64,000 nt of DNA from Hexactinellida sp. DTS-2022. Taxonomy: Eukaryota; Porifera; Hexactinellida. The DNA is taken from the NCBI GenBank assembly GCA_028753945.1, contig JAPNXP010000012.1, positions 1 through 64,000 of the forward strand, read 5' to 3'. Shown here in pieces: positions 1 through 11,892 of this stretch. The notes under the pieces are model-generated. The model was not told where the DNA came from. It searched no databases and worked only from the letters and a program-made list of their open reading frames with translations. Position 1 is the stretch's first letter. Every line of letters starts with the position of its first letter. Made by a program: the position numbers and the translations under genes.

Positions 1-3000
1 AATTCTTCTTATTAATTGTCTTTTATGAGGTATAGTGAAAGGACTGGCTATCTTTATGTGATGTTTGGGATGTCTGGTGAAAAGTAAATCTCTTTTTAAA
101 GTGACCTGGATTGTTTATTGTCAAACAGTCACCTTCCAAATGTACTTTTATAGCATTCTTAAAATCTATCTTATTATGGTTAAAAATTGGCTGGGAACGA
201 AGGGAGTGATAGAATTCTTCTTATTAATTGTCTTTTATGAGGTATAGTGAAAGGACTGGCTATCTTTATGTGATGTTTGGGATGTCTGGTGAAAAGTAAA
301 TCTCTTTTTAAAGTGACCTGGATTGTTTATTGTCAAACAGTCACCTTCCAAATGTACTTTTATAGCATTCTTAAAATCTATCTTCTTATGGTTAAAAATT
401 GGCTGGGAACGAAGGGAGTGATAGAATTCTTCTTATTAATTGTCTTTTATGAGGTATAGTGAAAGGACTGGCTATCTTTATGTGATGTTTGGGATGTCTG
501 GTGAAAAGTAAATCTCTTTTTAAAGTGACCTGGATTGTTTATTGTCAAACAGTCACCTTCCAAATGTACTTTTATAGCATTCTTAAAATCTATCTTCTTA
601 TGGTTAAAAATTGGCTGGGAACGAAGGGAGTGATAGAATTCTTCTTATTAATTGTCTTTTATGAGGTATAGTGAAAGGACTGGCTATCTTTATGTGATGT
701 TTGGGATGTCTGGTGAAAAGTAAATCTCTTTTTAAAGTGACCTGGATTGTTTATTGTCAAACAGTCACCTTCCAAATGTACTTTTATAGCATTCTTAAAA
801 TCTATCTTCTTATGGTTAAAAATTGGCTGGGAACGAAGGGAGTGATAGAATTCTTCTTATTAATTGTCTTTTATGAGGTATAGTGAAAGGACTGGCTATC
901 TTTATGTGATGTTTGGGATGTCTGGTGAAAAGTAAATCTCTTTTTAAAGTGACCTGGATTGTTTATTGTCAAACAGTCACCTTCCAAATGTACTTTTATA
1001 GCATTCTTAAAATCTATCTTCTTATGGTTAAAAATTGGCTGGGAACGAAGGGAGTGATAGAATTCTTCTTATTAATTGTCTTTTATGAGGTATAGTGAAA
1101 GGACTGGCTATCTTTATGTGATGTTTGGGATGTCTGGTGAAAAGTAAATCTCTTTTTAAAGTGACCTGGATTGTTTATTGTCAAACAGTCACCTTCCAAA
1201 TGTACTTTTATAGCATTCTTAAAATCTATCTTCTTATGGTTAAAAATTGGCTGGGAACGAAGGGAGTGATAGAATTCTTCTTATTAATTGTCTTTTATGA
1301 GGTATAGTGAAAGGACTGGCTATCTTTATGTGATGTTTGGGATGTCTGGTGAAAAGTAAATCTCTTTTTAAAGTGACCTGGATTGTTTATTGTCAAACAG
1401 TCACCTTCCAAATGTACTTTTATAGCATTCTTAAAATCTATCTTCTTATGGTTAAAAATTGGCTGGGAACGAAGGGAGTGATAGAATTCTTCTTATTAAT
1501 TGTCTTTTATGAGGTATAGTGAAAGGACTGGCTATCTTTATGTGATGTTTGGGATGTCTGGTGAAAAGTAAATCTCTTTTTAAAGTGACCTGGATTGTTT
1601 ATTGTCAAACAGTCACCTTCCAAATGTACTTTTATAGCATTCTTAAAATCTATCTTCTTATGGTTAAAAATTGGCTGGGAACGAAGGGAGTGATAGAATT
1701 CTTCTTATTAATTGTCTTTTATGAGGTATAGTGAAAGGACTGGCTATCTTTATGTGATGTTTGGGATGTCTGGTGAAAAGTAAATCTCTTTTTAAAGTGA
1801 CCTGGATTGTTTATTGTCAAACAGTCACCTTCCAAATGTACTTTTATAGCATTCTTAAAATCTATCTTCTTATGGTTAAAAATTGGCTGGGAACGAAGGG
1901 AGTGATAGAATTCTTCTTATTAATTGTCTTTTATGAGGTATAGTGAAAGGACTGGCTATCTTTATGTGATGTTTGGGATGTCTGGTGAAAAGTAAATCTC
2001 TTTTTAAAGTGACCTGGATTGTTTATTGTCAAACAGTCACCTTCCAAATGTACTTTTATAGCATTCTTAAAATCTATCTTCTTATGGTTAAAAATTGGCT
2101 GGGAACGAAGGGAGTGATAGAATTCTTCTTTTTTATTGTCTTTGATGGGGTATAGTGAAAGGACTGGCTATCTTTATGTGATGTTTGGGATGTCTGGTGA
2201 AAAGTAAATCTCTTTTTAAAGTGACCTGGATTGTTTATTGTCAAACAGTCACCTTCCAAATGTACTTTTATAGCATTCTTAAAATCTATCTTCTTATGGT
2301 TAAAAATTGGCTGGGAACGAAGGGAGTGATAGAATTCTTCTTATTAATTGTCTTTTATGAGGTATAGTGAAAGGACTGGCTATCTTTATGTGATGTTTGG
2401 GATGTCTGGTGAAAAGTAAATCTCTTTTTAAAGTGACCTGGATTGTTTATTGTCAAACAGTCACCTTCCAAATGTACTTTTATAGCATTCTTAAAATCTA
2501 TCTTCTTATGGTTAAAAATTGGCTGGGAACGAAGGGAGTGATAGAATTCTTCTTATTAATTGTCTTTTATGAGGTATAGTGAAAGGACTGGCTATCTTTA
2601 TGTGATGTTTGGGATGTCTGGTGAAAAGTAAATCTCTTTTTAAAGTGACCTGGATTGTTTATTGTCAAACAGTCACCTTCCAAATGTACTTTTATAGCAT
2701 TCTTAAAATCTATCTTCTTATGGTTAAAAATTGGCTGGGAACGAAGGGAGTGATAGAATTCTTCTTATTAATTGTCTTTTATGAGGTATAGTGAAAGGAC
2801 TGGCTATCTTTATGTGATGTTTGGGATGTCTGGTGAAAAGTAAATCTCTTTTTAAAGTGACCTGGATTGTTTATTGTCAAACAGTCACCTTCCAAATGTA
2901 CTTTTATAGCATTCTTAAAATCTATCTTCTTATGGTTAAAAATTGGCTGGGAACGAAGGGAGTGATAGAATTCTTCTTATTAATTGTCTTTTATGAGGTA

Positions 3001-6000
3001 TAGTGAAAGGACTGGCTATCTTTATGTGATGTTTGGGATGTCTGGTGAAAAGTAAATCTCTTTTTAAAGTGACCTGGATTGTTTATTGTCAAACAGTCAC
3101 CTTCCAAATGTACTTTTATAGCATTCTTAAAATCTATCTTCTTATGGTTAAAAATTGGCTGGGAACGAAGGGAGTGATAGAATTCTTCTTATTAATTGTC
3201 TTTTATGAGGTATAGTGAAAGGACTGGCTATCTTTATGTGATGTTTGGGATGTCTGGTGAAAAGTAAATCTCTTTTTAAAGTGACCTGGATTGTTTATTG
3301 TCAAACAGTCACCTTCCAAATGTACTTTTATAGCATTCTTAAAATCTATCTTCTTATGGTTAAAAATTGGCTGGGAACGAAGGGAGTGATAGAATTCTTC
3401 TTATTAATTGTCTTTTATGAGGTATAGTGAAAGGACTGGCTATCTTTATGTGATGTTTGGGATGTCTGGTGAAAAGTAAATCTCTTTTTAAAGTGACCTG
3501 GATTGTTTATTGTCAAACAGTCACCTTCCAAATGTACTTTTATAGCATTCTTAAAATCTATCTTCTTATGGTTAAAAATTGGCTGGGAACGAAGGGAGTG
3601 ATAGAATTCTTCTTATTAATTGTCTTTTATGAGGTATAGTGAAAGGACTGGCTATCTTTATGTGGTGTTTGGGATGTCTGGTGAAAAGTAAATCTCTTTT
3701 TAAAGTGACCTGGATTGTTTATTGTCAAACAGTCACCTTCCAAATGTACTTTTATAGCATTCTTAAAATCTATCTTCTTATGGTTAAAAATTGGCTGGGA
3801 ACGAAGGGAGTGATAGAATTCTTCTTATTAATTGTCTTTTATGAGGTATAGTGAAAGGACTGGCTATCTTTATGTGATGTTTGGGATGTCTGGTGAAAAG
3901 TAAATCTCTTTTTAAAGTGACCTGGATTGTTTATTGTCAAACAGTCACCTTCCAAATGTACTTTTATAGCATTCTTAAAATCTATCTTCTTATGGTTAAA
4001 AATTGGCTGGGAACGAAGGGAGTGATAGAATTCTTCTTATTAATTGTCTTTTATGAGGTATAGTGAAAGGACTGGCTATCTTTATGTGATGTTTGGGATG
4101 TCTGGTGAAAAGTAAATCTCTTTTTAAAGTGACCTGGATTGTTTATTGTCAAACAGTCACCTTCCAAATGTACTTTTATAGCATTCTTAAAATCTATCTT
4201 CTTATGGTTAAAAATTGGCTGGGAACGAAGGGAGTGATAGAATTCTTCTTATTAATTGTCTTTTATGAGGTATAGTGAAAGGACTGGCTATCTTTATGTG
4301 ATGTTTGGGATGTCTGGTGAAAAGTAAATCTCTTTTTAAAGTGACCTGGATTGTTTATTGTCAAACAGTCACCTTCCAAATGTACTTTTATAGCATTCTT
4401 AAAATCTATCTTCTTATGGTTAAAAATTGGCTGGGAACGAAGGGAGTGATAGAATTCTTCTTATTAATTGTCTTTTATGAGGTATAGTGAAAGGACTGGC
4501 TATCTTTATGTGATGTTTGGGATGTCTGGTGAAAAGTAAATCTCTTTTTAAAGTGACCTGGATTGTTTATTGTCAAACAGTCACCTTCCAAATGTACTTT
4601 TATAGCATTCTTAAAATCTATCTTCTTATGGTTAAAAATTGGCTGGGAACGAAGGGAGTGATAGAATTCTTCTTATTAATTGTCTTTTATGAGGTATAGT
4701 GAAAGGACTGGCTATCTTTATGTGATGTTTGGGATGTCTGGTGAAAAGTAAATCTCTTTTTAAAGTGACCTGGATTGTTTATTGTCAAACAGTCACCTTC
4801 CAAATGTACTTTTATAGCATTCTTAAAATCTATCTTCTTATGGTTAAAAATTGGCTGGGAACGAAGGGAGTGATAGAATTCTTCTTATTAATTGTCTTTT
4901 ATGAGGTATAGTGAAAGGACTGGCTATCTTTATGTGATGTTTGGGATGTCTGGTGAAAAGTAAATCTCTTTTTAAAGTGACCTGGATTGTTTATTGTCAA
5001 ACAGTCACCTTCCAAATGGACTTTTATAGCATTCTTAAAATCTATCTTTGGTTGGTTAAAAATTGGCTGGGAACGAAGGGAGTGATAGAATTCTTCTTCT
5101 TAATTGTGTTTGATGGGGTATAGTGAAAGGACTGGCTATCTTTATGTGATGTTTGGGATGTCTGGTGAAAAGTAAATCTCTTTTTAAAGTGACCTGGATT
5201 GTTTATTGTCAAACAGTCACCTTCCAAATGGACTTTTATAGCATTCTTAAAATCTATCTTCTTATGGTTAAAAATTGGCTGGGAACGAAGGGAGTGATAG
5301 AATTCTTCTTATTAATTGTCTTTTATGAGGTATAGTGAAAGGACTGGCTATCTTTATGTGATGTTTGGGATGTCTGGTGAAAAGTAAATCTCTTTTTAAA
5401 GTGACCTGGATTGTTTATTGTCAAACAGTCACCTTCCAAATGTACTTTTATAGCATTCTTAAAATCTATCTTCTTATGGTTAAAAATTGGCTGGGAACGA
5501 AGGGAGTGATAGAATTCTTCTTTTTTATTGTCTTTGATGGGGTATAGTGAAAGGACTGGCTATCTTTATGTGATGTTTGGGATGTCTGGTGAAAAGTAAA
5601 TCTCTTTTTAAAGTGACCTGGATTGTTTATTGTCAAACAGTCACCTTCCAAATGTACTTTTATAGCATTCTTAAAATCTATCTTCTTATGGTTAAAAATT
5701 GGCTGGGAACGAAGGGAGTGATAGAATTCTTCTTTTTTATTGTCTTTGATGGGGTATAGTGAAAGGACTGGCTATCTTTATGTGATGTTTGGGATGTCTG
5801 GTGAAAAGTAAATCTCTTTTTAAAGTGACCTGGATTGTTTATTGTCAAACAGTCACCTTCCAAATGTACTTTTATAGCATTCTTAAAATCTATCTTCTTA
5901 TGGTTAAAAATTGGCTGGGAACGAAGGGAGTGATAGAATTCTTCTTATTAATTGTCTTTTATGAGGTATAGTGAAAGGACTGGCTATCTTTATGTGATGT

Positions 6001-9000
6001 TTGGGATGTCTGGTGAAAAGTAAATCTCTTTTTAAAGTGACCTGGATTGTTTATTGTCAAACAGTCACCTTCCAAATGTACTTTTATAGCATTCTTAAAA
6101 TCTATCTTCTTATGGTTAAAAATTGGCTGGGAACGAAGGGAGTGATAGAATTCTTCTTATTAATTGTCTTTTATGAGGTATAGTGAAAGGACTGGCTATC
6201 TTTATGTGATGTTTGGGATGTCTGGTGAAAAGTAAATCTCTTTTTAAAGTGACCTGGATTGTTTATTGTCAAACAGTCACCTTCCAAATGTACTTTTATA
6301 GCATTCTTAAAATCTATCTTCTTATGGTTAAAAATTGGCTGGGAACGAAGGGAGTGATAGAATTCTTCTTATTAATTGTCTTTTATGAGGTATAGTGAAA
6401 GGACTGGCTATCTTTATGTGATGTTTGGGATGTCTGGTGAAAAGTAAATCTCTTTTTAAAGTGACCTGGATTGTTTATTGTCAAACAGTCACCTTCCAAA
6501 TGTACTTTTATAGCATTCTTAAAATCTATCTTCTTATGGTTAAAAATTGGCTGGGAACGAAGGGAGTGATAGAATTCTTCTTATTAATTGTCTTTTATGA
6601 GGTATAGTGAAAGGACTGGCTATCTTTATGTGATGTTTGGGATGTCTGGTGAAAAGTAAATCTCTTTTTAAAGTGACCTGGATTGTTTATTGTCAAACAG
6701 TCACCTTCCAAATGTACTTTTATAGCATTCTTAAAATCTATCTTCTTATGGTTAAAAATTGGCTGGGAACGAAGGGAGTGATAGAATTCTTCTTATTAAT
6801 TGTCTTTTATGAGGTATAGTGAAAGGACTGGCTATCTTTATGTGATGTTTGGGATGTCTGGTGAAAAGTAAATCTCTTTTTAAAGTGACCTGGATTGTTT
6901 ATTGTCAAACAGTCACCTTCCAAATGTACTTTTATAGCATTCTTAAAATCTATCTTCTTATGGTTAAAAATTGGCTGGGAACGAAGGGAGTGATAGAATT
7001 CTTCTTATTAATTGTCTTTTATGAGGTATAGTGAAAGGACTGGCTATCTTTATGTGATGTTTGGGATGTCTGGTGAAAAGTAAATCTCTTTTTAAAGTGA
7101 CCTGGATTGTTTATTGTCAAACAGTCACCTTCCAAATGTACTTTTATAGCATTCTTAAAATCTATCTTCTTATGGTTAAAAATTGGCTGGGAACGAAGGG
7201 AGTGATAGAATTCTTCTTATTAATTGTCTTTTATGAGGTATAGTGAAAGGACTGGCTATCTTTATGTGATGTTTGGGATGTCTGGTGAAAAGTAAATCTC
7301 TTTTTAAAGTGACCTGGATTGTTTATTGTCAAACAGTCACCTTCCAAATGTACTTTTATAGCATTCTTAAAATCTATCTTCTTATGGTTAAAAATTGGCT
7401 GGGAACGAAGGGAGTGATAGAATTCTTCTTATTAATTGTCTTTTATGAGGTATAGTGAAAGGACTGGCTATCTTTATGTGATGTTTGGGATGTCTGGTGA
7501 AAAGTAAATCTCTTTTTAAAGTGACCTGGATTGTTTATTGTCAAACAGTCACCTTCCAAATGTACTTTTATAGCATTCTTAAAATCTATCTTCTTATGGT
7601 TAAAAATTGGCTGGGAACGAAGGGAGTGATAGAATTCTTCTTTTTTATTGTCTTTGATGGGGTATAGTGAAAGGACTGGCTATCTTTATGTGATGTTTGG
7701 GATGTCTGGTGAAAAGTAAATCTCTTTTTAAAGTGACCTGGATTGTTTATTGTCAAACAGTCACCTTCCAAATGTACTTTTATAGCATTCTTAAAATCTA
7801 TCTTCTTATGGTTAAAAATTGGCTGGGAACGAAGGGAGTGATAGAATTCTTCTTTTTTATTGTCTTTGATGGGGTATAGTGAAAGGACTGGCTATCTTTA
7901 TGTGATGTTTGGGATGTCTGGTGAAAAGTAAATCTCTTTTTAAAGTGACCTGGATTGTTTATTGTCAAACAGTCACCTTCCAAATGTACTTTTATAGCAT
8001 TCTTAAAATCTATCTTCTTATGGTTAAAAATTGGCTGGGAACGAAGGGAGTGATAGAATTCTTCTTATTAATTGTCTTTTATGAGGTATAGTGAAAGGAC
8101 TGGCTATCTTTATGTGATGTTTGGGATGTCTGGTGAAAAGTAAATCTCTTTTTAAAGTGACCTGGATTGTTTATTGTCAAACAGTCACCTTCCAAATGTA
8201 CTTTTATAGCATTCTTAAAATCTATCTTCTTATGGTTAAAAATTGGCTGGGAACGAAGGGAGTGATAGAATTCTTCTTATTAATTGTCTTTTATGAGGTA
8301 TAGTGAAAGGACTGGCTATCTTTATGTGATGTTTGGGATGTCTGGTGAAAAGTAAATCTCTTTTTAAAGTGACCTGGATTGTTTATTGTCAAACAGTCAC
8401 CTTCCAAATGTACTTTTATAGCATTCTTAAAATCTATCTTCTTATGGTTAAAAATTGGCTGGGAACGAAGGGAGTGATAGAATTCTTCTTATTAATTGTC
8501 TTTTATGAGGTATAGTGAAAGGACTGGCTATCTTTATGTGATGTTTGGGATGTCTGGTGAAAAGTAAATCTCTTTTTAAAGTGACCTGGATTGTTTATTG
8601 TCAAACAGTCACCTTCCAAATGTACTTTTATAGCATTCTTAAAATCTATCTTCTTATGGTTAAAAATTGGCTGGGAACGAAGGGAGTGATAGAATTCTTC
8701 TTATTAATTGTCTTTTATGAGGTATAGTGAAAGGACTGGCTATCTTTATGTGATGTTTGGGATGTCTGGTGAAAAGTAAATCTCTTTTTAAAGTGACCTG
8801 GATTGTTTATTGTCAAACAGTCACCTTCCAAATGTACTTTTATAGCATTCTTAAAATCTATCTTCTTATGGTTAAAAATTGGCTGGGAACGAAGGGAGTG
8901 ATAGAATTCTTCTTATTAATTGTCTTTTATGAGGTATAGTGAAAGGACTGGCTATCTTTATGTGATGTTTGGGATGTCTGGTGAAAAGTAAATCTCTTTT

Positions 9001-11086
9001 TAAAGTGACCTGGATTGTTTATTGTCAAACAGTCACCTTCCAAATGTACTTTTATAGCATTCTTAAAATCTATCTTCTTATGGTTAAAAATTGGCTGGGA
9101 ACGAAGGGAGTGATAGAATTCTTCTTATTAATTGTCTTTTATGAGGTATAGTGAAAGGACTGGCTATCTTTATGTGATGTTTGGGATGTCTGGTGAAAAG
9201 TAAATCTCTTTTTAAAGTGACCTGGATTGTTTATTGTCAAACAGTCACCTTCCAAATGTACTTTTATAGCATTCTTAAAATCTATCTTCTTATGGTTAAA
9301 AATTGGCTGGGAACGAAGGGAGTGATAGAATTCTTCTTTTTTATTGTCTTTGATGGGGTATAGTGAAAGGACTGGCTATCTTTATGTGATGTTTGGGATG
9401 TCTGGTGAAAAGTAAATCTCTTTTTAAAGTGACCTGGATTGTTTATTGTCAAACAGTCACCTTCCAAATGTACTTTTATAGCATTCTTAAAATCTATCTT
9501 CTTATGGTTAAAAATTGGCTGGGAACGAAGGGAGTGATAGAATTCTTCTTATTAATTGTCTTTTATGAGGTATAGTGAAAGGACTGGCTATCTTTATGTG
9601 ATGTTTGGGATGTCTGGTGAAAAGTAAATCTCTTTTTAAAGTGACCTGGATTGTTTATTGTCAAACAGTCACCTTCCAAATGTACTTTTATAGCATTCTT
9701 AAAATCTATCTTCTTATGGTTAAAAATTGGCTGGGAACGAAGGGAGTGATAGAATTCTTCTTATTAATTGTCTTTTATGAGGTATAGTGAAAGGACTGGC
9801 TATCTTTATGTGATGTTTGGGATGTCTGGTGAAAAGTAAATCTCTTTTTAAAGTGACCTGGATTGTTTATTGTCAAACAGTCACCTTCCAAATGTACTTT
9901 TATAGCATTCTTAAAATCTATCTTCTTATGGTTAAAAATTGGCTGGGAACGAAGGGAGTGATAGAATTCTTCTTATTAATTGTCTTTTATGAGGTATAGT
10001 GAAAGGACTGGCTATCTTTATGTGATGTTTGGGATGTCTGGTGAAAAGTAAATCTCTTTTTAAAGTGACCTGGATTGTTTATTGTCAAACAGTCACCTTC
10101 CAAATGTACTTTTATAGCATTCTTAAAATCTATCTTCTTATGGTTAAAAATTGGCTGGGAACGAAGGGAGTGATAGAATTCTTCTTTTTTATTGTCTTTG
10201 ATGGGGTATAGTGAAAGGACTGGCTATCTTTATGTGATGTTTGGGATGTCTGGTGAAAAGTAAATCTCTTTTTAAAGTGACCTGGATTGTTTATTGTCAA
10301 ACAGTCACCTTCCAAATGTACTTTTATAGCATTCTTAAAATCTATCTTCTTATGGTTAAAAATTGGCTGGGAACGAAGGGAGTGATAGAATTCTTCTTAT
10401 TAATTGTCTTTTATGAGGTATAGTGAAAGGACTGGCTATCTTTATGTGGTGTTTGGGATGTCTGGTGAAAAGTAAATCTCTTTTTAAAGTGACCTGGATT
10501 GTTTATTGTCAAACAGTCACCTTCCAAATGTACTTTTATAGCATTCTTAAAATCTATCTTCTTATGGTTAAAAATTGGCTGGGAACGAAGGGAGTGATAG
10601 AATTCTTCTTATTAATTGTCTTTTATGAGGTATAGTGAAAGGACTGGCTATCTTTATGTGATGTTTGGGATGTCTGGTGAAAAGTAAATCTCTTTTTAAA
10701 GTGACCTGGATTGTTTATTGTCAAACAGTCACCTTCCAAATGTACTTTTATAGCATTCTTAAAATCTATCTTCTTATGGTTAAAAATTGGCTGGGAACGA
10801 AGGGAGTGATAGAATTCTTCTTTTTTATTGTCTTTGATGGGGTATAGTGAAAGGACTGGCTATCTTTATGTGATGTTTGGGATGTCTGGTGAAAAGTAAA
10901 TCTCTTTTTAAAGTGACCTGGATTGTTTATTGTCAAACAGTCACCTTCTTAATGTACTATTATAGCATTCTTAAAATCTATCTTTGGTTGGTTAAAAATT
11001 GGCTGGGAACGAAGGGAGTGATAGAATTATTCTTTTTTATTGTCTTTGATGGGGTATAGTGAAAGGACTGGCTATCTTTATGTGAT
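1..11086. repeat. 212-bp tandem satellite array, about 52 copies
   Basis: Head-to-tail 212-bp units run from the window edge to about 11086 and the array is open on the left. Most units are identical or differ at one or two bases. A GAATTC site recurs once per unit and is lost in the last unit. A minority class of units carries a different block just before the GGTATAG motif (TTTTTTATTGTCTTTGATGG replacing the TTATTAATTGTCTTTTATGA type). The last unit (about 10877-11059) is the most diverged, as expected at an array edge. Each unit contains a 60-codon open frame, but it starts at TTG and 212 is not a multiple of three, so I read the array as non-coding satellite. A centromeric, subtelomeric or plain heterochromatic role cannot be decided from sequence. 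Confidence 0.97.
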
Positions 11087-11330
11087 TTTAGAAAACACTG
11101 CACTATATAACCGTCTATATGGATCAATGATAAAAGACTCGACTATCTAAGCGTGTGTCATGGTTCATTGATAAAACACTGGACTAACTGATGTGTCTTG
11201 TATTTATCATGAATAAAACACTCGCCACTCTAAATTGTCATTTATGGAATGAGTCAAATGCTCGTCTTTCTAAGTGTCTAATATGAATAGGGGAGTAAAG
11301 CCGTCCCTTTTTAAGTGTGTGGGTATGGTG
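11087..11330. repeat. Decayed ~41-bp monomers flanking the satellite
   Basis: Past the last good unit, a motif of the form GATAAAACACTCG...TCTAA.GTGT recurs at about 11089, 11129, 11170, 11211, 11252 and 11293, a spacing of 40 to 42 bp. The same core (GTGAAAGGACTGG..TATCTT..GTG) begins the 212-bp unit at the GGTATAG junction. I infer that these are relics of the ancestral monomer from which the 212-bp unit was built. Confidence 0.7.
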
Positions 11331-11528
11331 GCCTGTGACAAATCTCAGTTTCTACGATTTGGGATAGCCCCCTCGTAACTTTGGGTAAGCCTTCGCGCAT
11401 TCTTTTGAATTGGACAACAAAGTTGTAATTTGTGTACGATAGCTTATGTTTTAAAGTTTGTGGCCCCCTCAAAAAGAGTTTCGGCATTCCCAGCCCCCCC
11501 GTTCTTCGATTCCTGGCGCCGCCCCTGT
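11331..11528 (-). mobile_element. hAT-like element fragment (one terminal end)
   Basis: Read on the minus strand, the sequence starts CAGGGGCGGCGCCAGG at about 11528, a typical hAT terminal inverted repeat, then continues GC-rich into the satellite flank. The opposite terminus was not found, so this is a fragment or an eroded non-autonomous element. The left limit is approximate. Confidence 0.45.
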
Positions 11529-11892
11529 ACCAATTTATCAAATTTGGTCTCGTCTATATTCTCAATGATCTAGATTCTAGGTTTATATATCTATCTAATT
11601 GTGATTTTCCTTCAGGAAACTGTAACCCATTCAGTTACTTGTACCGCTTCTAAGGGTGTCGGCATCTACCAATGTGTTACAATCCTTTTTGTACAGTGAT
11701 GTTGGTCTAATAGGCCAACACAACAAACTCGCTTTCTAATATGGGAACTTGCCTTTAGAGTAATAGAGTTAACTTAAACCATCCTTAGTGGACTGGCAAT
11801 TCAGATGTGTTTGTAACCCCAACTATATTGAAATAGGCTAAAATTATAGTAGTCTCAATAAATATTGTAATGAGAAAATATAATATATAAAT
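11529..11892. other. AT-rich intergenic, no gene seen
   Basis: There is no supported reading frame. A small hairpin (GTTGGTC..TA..GGCCAAC type) lies near 11700-11725. The stretch contains the 3' flank of the ankyrin gene. Confidence 0.5.

Noticed and set aside
65..11059. Repeated 60- to 70-codon frames in every satellite unit
   Set aside because: They start at TTG or have no start context, are in different frames because 212 is not divisible by three, and follow the repeat exactly. There is no sign of selection for protein.
1..11086. CRISPR-like array
   Set aside because: The units are contiguous and identical with no unique spacers, and the window is eukaryotic.
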